DNA of 20,750 nucleotides from Phycisphaerales bacterium UBA6054 (GTDB taxonomy: Bacteria > Planctomycetota > Phycisphaerae > Phycisphaerales > UBA1924), in contig DIYM01000129.1 in the NCBI GenBank assembly GCA_002429045.1, positions 696-21,445 on the forward strand, in the 5' to 3' direction. The position numbers and the translations under genes were made by a program. Below the pieces are notes generated by a model. That model was given only the letters and a program-made list of their open reading frames with translations. It had not been told where the DNA came from and did not search any database. Positions 6,552 through 13,628 of the stretch are shown here, piece by piece (the stretch's first letter is position 1; the number at the start of each line of letters is the position of its first letter).

Positions 6552-7814
6552 TCAGGCTCGCGCAAAGCACGACCATGCGGTCGGTTCGTCGATCGCCTGC
6601 GCGGGTGAAACCGCTTGCTCGGCGGGCATCCCGTCGCGTCGGCGGTCCACCGCCGCCCGGATCGAATCGCCCGGATCCGCCCGGACGATCGGAACGTCCG
6701 AGCCGAACACCACCCCGACCCCCGCGCCGATCCCCAGATCGAGCAACTCGCGGATCGGCAGCACGCGATCCAGCCGGCCCGGCACGGCCCGGCGCAGCGC
6801 CTCGATGTCCGTGAGCAGATGGCAGGGCTGGAGCGAGGCGACGACACCCAAATCGCCGAAGCGCGGCACATCCGTCTCATCGATCAGTTCCGCGTGCTCG
6901 ATGCGGAATCCGCCCGTCTCGGGCTTCACCGACGCGATCGCGTCGAGCGTGGCCCGGACCGCGCCGTCGCCGATCGCGTGCGCCGCCAGCGGCAGCCCGA
7001 GCGCATCGACCCGACGCACCGCGTCCTCGATCCGTGCCGGCGTCATCATCGCCATCCCGGACGGGTGCTCGGGAGGGCCGTCGGCGTAGGGGTGCAGCAT
7101 GTGGGCGGTGCGGGAGTTGAGCGTGCCGTCGGTGAAGATCTTCCCCCCCGCGAGCGACACGCGTTCGTTCTCCCACGAAGCCCGCGTCTCGTGCAGGGTG
7201 TCGAGGTCTTCGAGCAACGCGTAGAGCCGGACTCCGATCGCGAGTTCGCCCGCATCGTCGAGGTCCCGGAGCGCTCGCCCGAGCCAGGGCTGCGCTTTCA
7301 TGTCGTGGGCTTGGGCGAAGCCGAGCGATCGGAGGTGATCGCACGCCGCCCGGAGCAGCCCGATCCGTTCGCGCGGGGCGGGCTCCGGCACGGATTGCCA
7401 GAGCGCCAACGCCGCGTGCTCGAGAAGCAGCCCGGTGGGCTCCCCCCGGTCGTCGAGCACGACCCGCCCGTTCTCGAAGCGGCTGCCGCGATGGATCGAG
7501 GCCAGGCCGAGGGCCGCCGACGAGGCGACGAGCGCGTGATAGTCGAAGCACCACGCGCACAGCGGACGCCCGCCCGCCGCCCGGTCGAGGTCGCGGATGC
7601 CGGGCCAGCCGGGCCTGTCCCACGCCTCCGGGCGGGCGCCGTGCCCGAGCACCCAATCGCCCGCGCCGACCCTTCCGGCGTGCGATGCGAGGACGTCGAG
7701 CATGTGCTGCGCCGATTCGCAGGCGCTCAGGTCGACCATCGCCAGGGAACGCCCGAGCTGGAGCAGGTGGGCGTGGCTCTCGACCAGATCGGTGGGGGAG
7801 CGGAGCGGCGTCAT
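6552..7814 (-). CDS. YtcJ-like amidohydrolase, barrel only
   Basis: A 420-residue metal-dependent hydrolase of the amidohydrolase-3 (YtcJ-like) group. Metal-site motifs are HAH (14-16) near the N-terminus, GGKIFTDGTLNSRTA (Lys225 and following), AAHAIGDGA (His279), RIEHAEL (His307) and GSDVPIV (Asp373). The substrate is unknown. YtcJ-type proteins are usually about 540 residues, with beta-sandwich strands before and after the barrel. Here the protein starts ten residues before HAH and ends just after the segment that normally precedes the C-terminal sandwich strands, so both halves of the sandwich are missing or minimal. The start ATG (7812-7814) overlaps the preceding stop by one base (TGATG), so the longer open frame to 7988 is not used. 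It ends 51 bases before phhA. Confidence 0.85.
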   Translation of the reverse strand: MTPLRSPTDLVESHAHLLQLGRSLAMVDLSACESAQHMLDVLASHAGRVGAGDWVLGHGARPEAWDRPGWPGIRDLDRAAGGRPLCAWCFDYHALVASSAALGLASIHRGSRFENGRVVLDDRGEPTGLLLEHAALALWQSVPEPAPRERIGLLRAACDHLRSLGFAQAHDMKAQPWLGRALRDLDDAGELAIGVRLYALLEDLDTLHETRASWENERVSLAGGKIFTDGTLNSRTAHMLHPYADGPPEHPSGMAMMTPARIEDAVRRVDALGLPLAAHAIGDGAVRATLDAIASVKPETGGFRIEHAELIDETDVPRFGDLGVVASLQPCHLLTDIEALRRAVPGRLDRVLPIRELLDLGIGAGVGVVFGSDVPIVRADPGDSIRAAVDRRRDGMPAEQAVSPAQAIDEPTAWSCFARA

Positions 7815-8431
7815 CACGCGGCGCCGCCGATCAGTGCGGCGACGACCTTCTCGGCCTCCGCCGGGTCGCCGCACGGCGCGGGCAGGTCCAGCCGGATGAC
7901 GCCGAAGCGGCCGCGCACGTCGATCCCGTACCGATCGACGCCCACAGCGACCGGCCGCTCTGGCTCGGTGCCGGTCATGAGTCCGCACAGCTTGCGGAGC
8001 GCGTCACGATCGGCGTTGAGCGACTTGCAGAGCGCCGGCTCGGCGTCGAGCAGGGGGTTGGTCAGCCCGAGCATCGATCCCTCCACGATGTCGCCATCGC
8101 GGAGTTTGGCCGAGTCGACCGCGGCCCGCGCCAGCGCCGGCGGGCGTGCGTCCGGGTGGTAGGCGAGATGCCGATCGGTCCAGCGGTCCTCTCGGGCGTC
8201 GTGGGCGTGGACGAGCAGCGTGGCTTCGGCGTCGAAGGTGTCGTCGGGAAGGCACAGGGTGAGTTCGTCGGCATCGAGCGCGGGGCGGTCGAGACCGATC
8301 ACCAGCTCGCCCGAGTCGCCGTCGACGATGTACCGGCACTCGAAGGGGGTGCCGTCGGCGCGGGCGACGCAGCGCGTGAACCGGCGAACGGTCCTGGCGG
8401 CGTGCTCGTGGGGCTTGGGTTCGGCGGGCAT
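7814..8431 (-). CDS. Uncharacterised protein, possible DUF2470-like C-terminus
   Basis: A 205-residue protein without signal peptide or membrane helix. The last 75 residues (LNADRDALRKLC, then GVDRYGIDVRG, then an acidic helix) resemble DUF2470, the domain found with split-barrel FMN- or heme-binding proteins (HugZ-like). The first 110 residues have alternating strand-like segments that could be a diverged split barrel, but I see no diagnostic motif, so no function is claimed. It is coupled to the amidohydrolase that follows (stop and start overlap TGATG). A CAGAAT box lies five bases before the ATG and no ribosome site is present. Confidence 0.75.
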   Translation of the reverse strand: MPAEPKPHEHAARTVRRFTRCVARADGTPFECRYIVDGDSGELVIGLDRPALDADELTLCLPDDTFDAEATLLVHAHDAREDRWTDRHLAYHPDARPPALARAAVDSAKLRDGDIVEGSMLGLTNPLLDAEPALCKSLNADRDALRKLCGLMTGTEPERPVAVGVDRYGIDVRGRFGVIRLDLPAPCGDPAEAEKVVAALIGGAA

Positions 8432-8436
8432 GCATG

Positions 8437-8442
8437 ATTCTG
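8437..8442 (-). promoter_or_regulatory. Candidate -10 box before the DUF2470-like gene
   Basis: CAGAAT on the minus strand ends five bases before the ATG. It matches four of six consensus bases and lacks the first T, so it is weaker than the other candidates. It lies just after the terminator of the upstream histone-like gene, where a new transcription unit is expected. Confidence 0.35.
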
Positions 8443-8463
8443 GCCGATCGGGGCCCCGGGGTC

Positions 8464-8498
8464 AAAAAGAACACCGGGGTCGGACGATCCGACCCCGG
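8464..8498 (-). terminator. Rho-independent terminator of the histone H1-like gene
   Basis: On the minus strand a perfect 11-base-pair stem (8474-8484 with 8488-8498, CCGGGGTCGGA and its complement) with a three-base loop is followed by TGTTCTTTTTG. It lies about 80 bases after the histone-like stop codon and before the next gene. Confidence 0.85.
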
Positions 8499-8576
8499 CG
8501 CGCTTGCGATTCGGCATGTGCCGGGACGAACGACGTGCCCGGCGGCGGGGAGCACGAGCCCCCCCAGTCGGGCTGA

Positions 8577-8912
8577 TTACTTCTTGACGGCGCGCCGGCG
8601 GGTGGCCTTTTTGCGTGTCGTCTTCTTGGCGGCCTTCTTGCGGGTGGCCTTCTTGCGGGTCGCCTTCTTCTTGGCGGTCTTCTTGGCGGCCTTCTTGCGG
8701 GTGGCTTTCTTGCGGGTCACCTTCTTCTTGGCGGTCTTCTTGGCGGCCTTCTTGCGGGTGGCCTTCTTGCGGGTCACCTTCTTGCGTGCGGTCTTCTTGG
8801 CGGCCTTCTTGCGAGTCGCCTTCTTGGCGGTCTTCTTGCGGGTGGTTTTCTTCGCGGTCCGTTTCGCGGCCTTCTTGCGGGTCGCTTTCTTGCGTGTGGC
8901 TTTCTTGGCCAT
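8577..8912 (-). CDS. Histone H1-like lysine/alanine-repeat protein
   Basis: A 111-residue protein made almost only of Lys, Arg, Ala and Thr (MAKKATRKKATRKKAAK at the start). It resembles the C-terminal tail of eukaryotic linker histone H1 and the bacterial H1-like (Hc1/Hc2, AlgP-type) proteins, which bind and compact DNA by charge. DNA binding is known for the family; the role here is inferred. No globular domain is present. From residue 35 the protein is a tandem array of a 19-residue unit. The ATG at 8910-8912 is chosen because GAGGAG lies seven bases upstream; an earlier ATG (8942) would add a non-repetitive ten-residue leader. A strong terminator follows. The gene is divergent from the M16-like gene across a 570-base gap. 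Confidence 0.85.
   Translation of the reverse strand: MAKKATRKKATRKKAAKRTAKKTTRKKTAKKATRKKAAKKTARKKVTRKKATRKKAAKKTAKKKVTRKKATRKKAAKKTAKKKATRKKATRKKAAKKTTRKKATRRRAVKK
8583..8810 (-). repeat. Four tandem 57-base units encoding 19 residues each
   Basis: Residues 35-53, 54-72, 73-91 and 92-110 repeat the pattern KKAAKKTAxKKxTRKKATR, with the last unit more diverged. The DNA repeats as well (TTCTTGCGGGT modules on the plus strand), so copy number may vary between strains. Confidence 0.85.
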
Positions 8913-9046
8913 CTTTGAGCTCCTCGTTCTGTCCTGTTCCAACCCTTGCGGGCCGTGCTCGCTGACACGAGCGGTTCATCGATCGCAAACGCGTGTTCGT
9001 GCGTTACCGGCATCATCGTCGAGCCGGACACACCTTCTTGAGCAAA

Positions 9047-9263
9047 GTGCGCGATCCGTGCGCACCAACATCCGCATCAACATACACCAACGTGCGCGCG
9101 TTTGCACAAATCGGGTGATGCATTTGAGCGCGGCGCACTCTCGAAGCGTGAGGATCGAGCGCTCGAACCCTTGGCGACTCGAACACGGATCGGTCGAAGA
9201 CGGCACCCGTGCGCGCCGGATTCGACCCGCCGAGTGGTGACCGACAGTGCGCGTTTGTGCGCG
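9047..9263. promoter_or_regulatory. Cluster of GTGCGCG sites
   Basis: GTGCGCG occurs exactly at 9047, 9092, 9209, 9247 and 9257, with GTGCGCA at 9058 and GTGCGCC on the minus strand at 9132-9138. Two pairs are spaced 11 (9047/9058) and 10 (9247/9257) bases apart, about one helical turn. A binding array for a regulator or nucleoid protein is an inference. Confidence 0.35.
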
Positions 9264-9471
9264 CTGTGATCGAGCCGAGCATTCTGGGACACCCCGCAGA
9301 CCGTGCAGAGGAATCATGCCGGCATGCTTCGCCTGATGGATCGGTGCAGGATCGCGACATCGGGACAGGTTCCCGGCAAGATCGACGCAGATCGCTGCAG
9401 GATCGCTGCGCATTCACGCGCGTCCTGTATGCCAGCAATTGCGGTTTGCGTGCGTGGCATCGCTTGTCGTC

Positions 9472-9477
9472 TACACT
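9472..9477 (+). promoter_or_regulatory. Candidate -10 box for a leaderless M16-like message
   Basis: TACACT is followed by five bases and the ATG at 9483, placing the expected start on the A of ATG. No ribosome site is possible in the gap. The -35 region (17-20 bases upstream) has only a weak TTGCGT. Confidence 0.5.
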
Positions 9478-9482
9478 CCGGC

Positions 9483-10754
9483 ATGCCCGAGCACGCCCGA
9501 TCGGTTTCCTTTTCGAACGAGCCCAGCGCCCAATCCACGCTCGCGTGCGGCATGCCGATCGCGTGCGAACGCACCGTGGGCGCGCGGTCGGTCGCGGTAA
9601 CGTGGATGCTGCCGGCGGGGGCCGCGCACGAGCCCGAAGACCGGCGCGGAATTTCTTCGGTCGTCTCCGAGTTGTTGCTCCGTGGCGCGGGATCGCGGGA
9701 TTCCAAGGCGCTCGCGGACGCGTTCGATAACGCGGGTGTGGTCCGCGGCATCGAGCCGGCGATCCGATCGATGGTGATCACGGCGACAACGACCGGCGAC
9801 CGGCTCGAGGACATGCTGTCGCTGCTCGTCGACACGGTGCTGCGCCCGAGATTCGACGCGGATGCGATCGAGCCCAGCAAGGCGTTGGCGCTGCAAGCGC
9901 TGGCGAGTCTGGGTGATGATCCGCAGGAGCGCGCCGTCCTCGCGGCGCGCCAGCGCCATCTGCCCGCGCCGCTCAACCGCTCGACATACGGGGACGAAGC
10001 GGGCATCAAGGCGATCACCCGTGATGACGCATCGGGGTGGTGGGGCGATCGGGCGGTGCCCGCCGGATCGGTGTTCGGGGTCGCGGGGGACGCCGATCCG
10101 GCGCATGTGAGCGGGATCCTGAACAAACTGATCGGTTCGTGGTCTGGTTCTGATAGGATAGTGGCCCCGTCCGACAGGCCGCCGCGCGGGTACGCCCACG
10201 AACAAGACGACTCGAATCAGTGCCAGATCGTGGTGGTGCAGGACGGGCCGAGCGAGACCAGCCCGGACGCGGATCTCGAGCGGCTGGCGGTGTCGGTCCT
10301 GTCCGGGGGGATGTCCGGCAGGCTCTTTACCCAGGTCCGCGAGGTCCGGGCGCTCTGCTACGCGGTTCACGCCTCGTACCGGACCGACCGGGACCGCGGC
10401 GTGGTTTCGAGCTACGTCGGGACCACGCCCGAACGGGCCCAGGAGGCCCTCGATGTGCTGTTCGACGAGCTGCGCAAGATCAACTCCGGTGATGTGACCG
10501 AGGACGAACTCGCCCGGGCCAAGATCGGCATGAGGTCTCGCCTCGTGTTCTCGGGAGAAGCGACATCCGCGCGGGCGTCGGCCCTCGCGGGCGATCTCAT
10601 GCGTCTTGGCACGGTGCGGACACTCGAGGAGCGGCTCGCGTCGATCGAGCGGATCGGGCTGGATGAACTCAACGGGTATCTCCGACGACGCGACCCGGGC
10701 GTCGCGACGATCCAGACGCTCGGTCCGGGCCCGGTTTCCCCGCCATCGGGGTGA
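9483..10754 (+). CDS. M16-family peptidase homologue lacking the zinc motif
   Basis: A 423-residue protein with the two-lobed M16 (insulinase/processing-peptidase) layout. The N-terminal lobe includes WMLPAGAAHEPEDRRGIS and LLLRGAGSRD, and the C-terminal lobe contains LSGGMSGRLFTQVREVRALCYAV (about 271-293), the substrate-chamber segment. Active M16 enzymes carry HxxEH where this protein has SVVSE (59-63): both metal-binding His and the catalytic Glu are replaced. It should therefore be a non-catalytic subunit, like alpha-MPP, that pairs with an active M16 protein encoded elsewhere (inference). The start at 9483 matches the usual M16 N-terminus and has a -10 box five bases upstream; the longer frame from 9303 would add a Cys- and Arg-rich leader without support. 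Confidence 0.85.
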   Translation: MPEHARSVSFSNEPSAQSTLACGMPIACERTVGARSVAVTWMLPAGAAHEPEDRRGISSVVSELLLRGAGSRDSKALADAFDNAGVVRGIEPAIRSMVITATTTGDRLEDMLSLLVDTVLRPRFDADAIEPSKALALQALASLGDDPQERAVLAARQRHLPAPLNRSTYGDEAGIKAITRDDASGWWGDRAVPAGSVFGVAGDADPAHVSGILNKLIGSWSGSDRIVAPSDRPPRGYAHEQDDSNQCQIVVVQDGPSETSPDADLERLAVSVLSGGMSGRLFTQVREVRALCYAVHASYRTDRDRGVVSSYVGTTPERAQEALDVLFDELRKINSGDVTEDELARAKIGMRSRLVFSGEATSARASALAGDLMRLGTVRTLEERLASIERIGLDELNGYLRRRDPGVATIQTLGPGPVSPPSG

Positions 10755-10775
10755 GACGCGGAGGTGACGGCGGGA

Positions 10776-10817
10776 CCGACCCCGGGGCCGACCCCGGGGC
10801 CGACCCCGGGGCCGACC
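10776..10817. repeat. GC-rich 12-base tandem repeat, 3.5 copies
   Basis: The unit CCGACCCCGGGG repeats at 10776, 10788 and 10800, followed by a half copy (CCGACC). Each unit contains the palindrome CCCCGGGG. It lies between the M16-like stop and the permease promoter. It could form stems in RNA but has no T-run. Confidence 0.85.
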
Positions 10818-10866
10818 GGCGGATGAAGAGCGTGCCGATGGTGCCCCCGGGCGGGGTTGCCGGATC

Positions 10867-10872
10867 TAGACT
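10867..10872 (+). promoter_or_regulatory. Candidate -10 box for a leaderless permease message
   Basis: TAGACT is followed by six bases (GGCCGC) and the ATG at 10879. The A of ATG falls seven bases after the box, a typical transcription start distance. No ribosome-binding site is present upstream of the ATG and no clear -35 is seen. Confidence 0.5.
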
Positions 10873-10878
10873 GGCCGC

Positions 10879-12606
10879 ATGTCCGCACGCATGGTCCGTA
10901 TCCTGACCGAGCACGCCCTGCTGATCGCCATGCTGCTGATCTTGGGCGCGTTCCTTCTGTATCCGATCGTGTTGACGGTGCGGGGGGGGTTCGCGGCCGA
11001 TCCCGCGACCGGCGCCGGCTTCACGCTCGAGCACATCAGCCTCGTGTTCGAGGATCCGCGCCTGACGGGCGGGCTGATCACCGCGTTCAAGTTCGCGGTC
11101 TGCACGACGGTGCTCTGCATCGTGATCTCGCTGCCCCTGGCGGTGCTGAGCGCCAACTACACGTTCCCGTTCAAGAAAACGCTCAACGCGGCGATCCTCG
11201 TGCCCCTGATCCTCCCGCCTTTCGTGGGGGCGCTGGGGATGAAAGCGCTGCTGGGACGGGCGGGTTCGGTCAACGCGCTGCTGGGGACCGAGTTCGACCT
11301 GCTCGGTGCCAACAAGTTCTGGGGGGTGGTGATCGTGCAGGCGTTGCACCTGTATCCGATCATCTATCTCAACGCGACGGCGGCGCTGGCGAACCTGGAC
11401 CCGGCGTTGAACGAGTCGGCCGAGAACCTCGGTGCCGGCCCGTGGCGACGCTTTTTCACGATCACGCTGCCGCTGATCCGCCCGGGCCTGTTCGCGGGCG
11501 GGACGATCGTGTTCATCTGGGCGTTCACCGAACTGGGCACGCCCTTGATGTTCGATTACTACCAGGTCACCCCGGTGCAGATCTTCTACGGGCTCAAGGA
11601 GGTGCAGAACAGCGCCGAGCCGTACGCGTTGACGGTGGTGATGCTGTTCGCGGCCGTGCTGATCTACGTGCTCGGCAAGGCGGTGTTCGGCCGCAAGGGG
11701 TACGCGATGTACTCCAAGGCGAGCCGGGCGGGCGACGAGATCAGGCTGTCGGGGATCGGAGGCTGGCTGGCGGCGATCGGGTTCGGATCGGTCACGCTCC
11801 TCGCGGTGCTTCCGCACATCGGCGTGGTGCTCACCTCGCTGGCCCAGCCCGGGGCGTGGTACCGCTCGGCGTTGCCCGAGGCGCTCACCGCCTCGCATTA
11901 CCAGCAGGCGTTGGCGAGCCCCGAGTCGTTCAACTCGATCAAGAACTCGCTCGTGCTCTCGCTGACGGCGATGGTGCTCAACATGGGTGTGGGCGTGCTG
12001 GTCGGCTATCTGCTGGTGCGGACCAGGGTGATCGGGCGGTCGCTGCTGGATTCTCTCTGCATGCTGCCCCTGGCGGTCCCGGGGCTGGTGATGGCGTTCG
12101 GCTACGTGGCGATGACGCTCCGCTGGCCGTTCGGCAGCGGGGATCCCCTGCAGGGCACGCTCGCCGTGTTCGGGACCGACCCGAACCCGTTCCCGCTGCT
12201 GATCATCGCGTACGCGATCCGGCGGCTGCCCTACATCGTGCGTTCGACGGTCGCCGGTCTGGAGCAGACCTCGGGCGAGTTGGAAGAGGCGGCCGTGAAC
12301 CTGGGCGCCAGCCGCATCACCGCGGTCCGCAAGGTCATCGTCCCGCTGATCATGGCCAACCTGATCGCGGGGGGGCTGCTGGTGTTCAGCTTCTCGATGC
12401 TCGAGGTCTCCGATTCGCTGATCCTGGCCCAGAAGTCCGAGCACTTCCCGATCACCAAGATGATCTACGAGCTGACCAATCGCCTGGGCGACGGCATCTT
12501 CGTCGCCAGCGCGATGGGCGCGTGGGGCATGGCGCTGCTGGCGGTGACCTTGGTGGGGGCGTCGGTGATGATGGGCAAGAAGCTCGGGTCGATCTTCCGT
12601 GTCTGA
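10879..12606 (+). CDS. ABC transporter permease, two fused domains (iron/thiamine type)
   Basis: A 575-residue inner-membrane protein with two tandem binding-protein-dependent permease domains, each about 250 residues with about six helices. Both cytoplasmic EAA loops are visible: ESAENLGAGPWRRFF near 179-193 and EEAAVNLGASRITAVRK near 468-484; each couples to the ATPase. Fused double permeases of this size are typical of the FbpB/ThiP group (ferric iron, thiamine, 2-aminoethylphosphonate, and similar). The substrate cannot be told from the permease alone. No ATPase or binding protein is adjacent inside the window. A second ATG at 10891 is possible, but the first is favoured by its -10 box. 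The end overlaps the GNAT gene by eight bases. Confidence 0.9.
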   Translation: MSARMVRILTEHALLIAMLLILGAFLLYPIVLTVRGGFAADPATGAGFTLEHISLVFEDPRLTGGLITAFKFAVCTTVLCIVISLPLAVLSANYTFPFKKTLNAAILVPLILPPFVGALGMKALLGRAGSVNALLGTEFDLLGANKFWGVVIVQALHLYPIIYLNATAALANLDPALNESAENLGAGPWRRFFTITLPLIRPGLFAGGTIVFIWAFTELGTPLMFDYYQVTPVQIFYGLKEVQNSAEPYALTVVMLFAAVLIYVLGKAVFGRKGYAMYSKASRAGDEIRLSGIGGWLAAIGFGSVTLLAVLPHIGVVLTSLAQPGAWYRSALPEALTASHYQQALASPESFNSIKNSLVLSLTAMVLNMGVGVLVGYLLVRTRVIGRSLLDSLCMLPLAVPGLVMAFGYVAMTLRWPFGSGDPLQGTLAVFGTDPNPFPLLIIAYAIRRLPYIVRSTVAGLEQTSGELEEAAVNLGASRITAVRKVIVPLIMANLIAGGLLVFSFSMLEVSDSLILAQKSEHFPITKMIYELTNRLGDGIFVASAMGAWGMALLAVTLVGASVMMGKKLGSIFRV

Positions 12607-13171
12607 CCGGGCGGGCGAGGTCGTCGTGCGCCTGGCCGAATCCACGGACATGGCACCGATCTGCGATCTGATGAACGAGCAGATCCTGAACGGGCGGGCC
12701 CACTTCGGCGTCACGCCCGACGTGCCCGAGACCTACGAGGCCCAGTGGCGCGAACAGGGGGAGCGGTACCCGTGGCTGATCGCGTCCGACTCGGATGCCG
12801 CGTTCCTCGGCTTCGCGAAAGCCGGGCGCTGGAAGGCCCGCGAGGCGTACGACTGGACGGTCGAGGTGTCGGTCTATCTCGTTGAAGCGGCCCGCGGGCG
12901 CGGCATCGGGCGGCTGCTGTACGACCGGCTGTTCGGGACGCTGGGCGCCCAGGGCTACGTCGTCGCGATCGCCGGCATGACCGTCCCGAACCCCGCGTCC
13001 GAACGGCTGCACGAGTCGATGGGGATGACCCGCGTCGGCGAGTTCACGCCCAACGGCTACAAGTTCGGACGCTGGATGCCGGTGCGGTACTACCAGAAGA
13101 TGCTGCGCGAGTTGGGCGTCGAGGACGATCCGGGGCCTCTCCGCAATGTACTAAGCGTCTGGGAAGATTGA
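12599..13171 (+). CDS. GNAT N-acetyltransferase, phosphinothricin-acetyltransferase-like
   Basis: A 190-residue acetyl-CoA-dependent acetyltransferase. Motif A is VSVYLVEAARGRGIGRLLYDRL (starting at 90), with RGRGIG as the acetyl-CoA pyrophosphate loop. The following GYVVAIAGMTVPN, SERLHESMGMTRVGEF and YKFGRW segments match the PAT/Bar-like subgroup, which acetylates phosphinothricin, methionine sulfoximine or related amino acids. The true substrate is unknown. The start is a GTG at 12599 overlapping the permease stop by eight bases, implying coupled translation; later starts would remove the first strand. The end is two bases from the convergent Imm63-like gene. Confidence 0.88.
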   Translation: MSDRAGEVVVRLAESTDMAPICDLMNEQILNGRAHFGVTPDVPETYEAQWREQGERYPWLIASDSDAAFLGFAKAGRWKAREAYDWTVEVSVYLVEAARGRGIGRLLYDRLFGTLGAQGYVVAIAGMTVPNPASERLHESMGMTRVGEFTPNGYKFGRWMPVRYYQKMLRELGVEDDPGPLRNVLSVWED

Positions 13172-13173
13172 CA

Positions 13174-13581
13174 CTACGGTGAGTCTCTCAGAAGTCTGGC
13201 TTGCTCGTCGGAGCGTCTTGCGGCCCATTCCGGGTTCACTCTGTTGAGGATCTGTATTTCCTTGGCAAACCAGCGACGCCGAGAGTCAAGCCACGGAACC
13301 CGGTGCTTCGCTTCCCAAGCAGAAGCAATGGTGGAAGTCAGATCTGTTACTAGCCAGTAGAGCAGCTCATCCTCATTGTGTGCAACTCGCCTCTCAAACT
13401 CGTTGCCTCGCTCAGAAACAACGTAGTGGAGCCGGCCTTCGATGGTCTCGATATGCGGCGTCCCATCGCCGATGGGTGACTCGGCCAGTTCGAGCCTGAC
13501 GTTGCCAGCGAGGTTGTCGGGCAGCAACTCGCAGATCAGTTCAAATCGGCGTTTGATCGCGATGAACGACCGAGCTGTCAT
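13174..13581 (-). CDS. Imm63-like immunity protein (orphan)
   Basis: A 135-residue protein without signal or membrane segment. The C-terminal half (70-135) carries the Imm63 pattern: DELLYWLVTDLT (71-82), IASAWEAKHR, then WLDSRRRWFAKEIQILNRVNP and EWAARR. Imm63 proteins are predicted to neutralise polymorphic toxins. No toxin gene is visible within this window, so the gene is an orphan here. Codons are clearly AT-richer than in the flanking GNAT and pdxA genes, suggesting horizontal arrival. It is convergent with GNAT (two-base gap) and divergent from pdxA (47-base gap). A GGGAAGG stretch sits about seven bases upstream of the ATG. The family call is from memory of the pattern, not from a search. 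Confidence 0.75.
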   Translation of the reverse strand: MTARSFIAIKRRFELICELLPDNLAGNVRLELAESPIGDGTPHIETIEGRLHYVVSERGNEFERRVAHNEDELLYWLVTDLTSTIASAWEAKHRVPWLDSRRRWFAKEIQILNRVNPEWAARRSDEQARLLRDSP

Positions 13582-13617
13582 GCGGGCACCTTCCCAATCG
13601 GAACTCGCGGTTCAACC

Positions 13618-13623
13618 TACCAT
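13618..13623 (+). promoter_or_regulatory. Candidate -10 box for a leaderless pdxA message
   Basis: TACCAT is followed by five bases (ACGCC) and the pdxA GTG start at 13629. The same hexamer and spacing occur before the Bfd-like gene at 19373. No ribosome-binding site can fit between box and start. Confidence 0.5.
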
Positions 13624-13628
13624 ACGCC

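Larger units (their letters stand above)
8913..9482. other. Long intergenic region between histone-like and M16-like genes
   Basis: The 570 bases between two divergent genes contain no supported coding sequence; the overlapping open frames on both strands are arginine-, serine- and cysteine-rich and have no family features. It holds the histone ribosome site near 8920-8930, the GTGCGCG cluster (9047-9263), a 12-base palindrome CATGCCGGCATG (9315-9326), two copies of TGCAGGATCGC (near 9345 and 9393), and the -10 box of the M16-like gene. No tRNA shape or CRISPR repeat was seen. Confidence 0.6.

Noticed and set aside
8434..9240. A frame coding repeated hydrophobic LRVAFLAAFL segments, like a membrane protein
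   Set aside because: It is the complement of the Lys/Ala repeat gene; codons for Lys and Arg read backwards as Phe, Leu and Ala. The histone-like gene has the ribosome site and terminator.
9209..9240. Possible tRNA T-arm (GGATTCGACCC)
   Set aside because: The flanking bases do not form a T-stem and no anticodon or acceptor arm can be built around it.
8913..9482. Replication origin or DnaA-box cluster in the long intergenic region
   Set aside because: No TTATNCACA-type boxes or AT-rich unwinding stretch was seen, and no dnaA, dnaN or parAB gene is near.
10669..12714. A 681-residue minus-strand open frame and a 604-residue plus-strand frame over the permease
   Set aside because: Both are shadows of the permease gene. 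Only the frame with hydrophobic helices and EAA loops is coherent.
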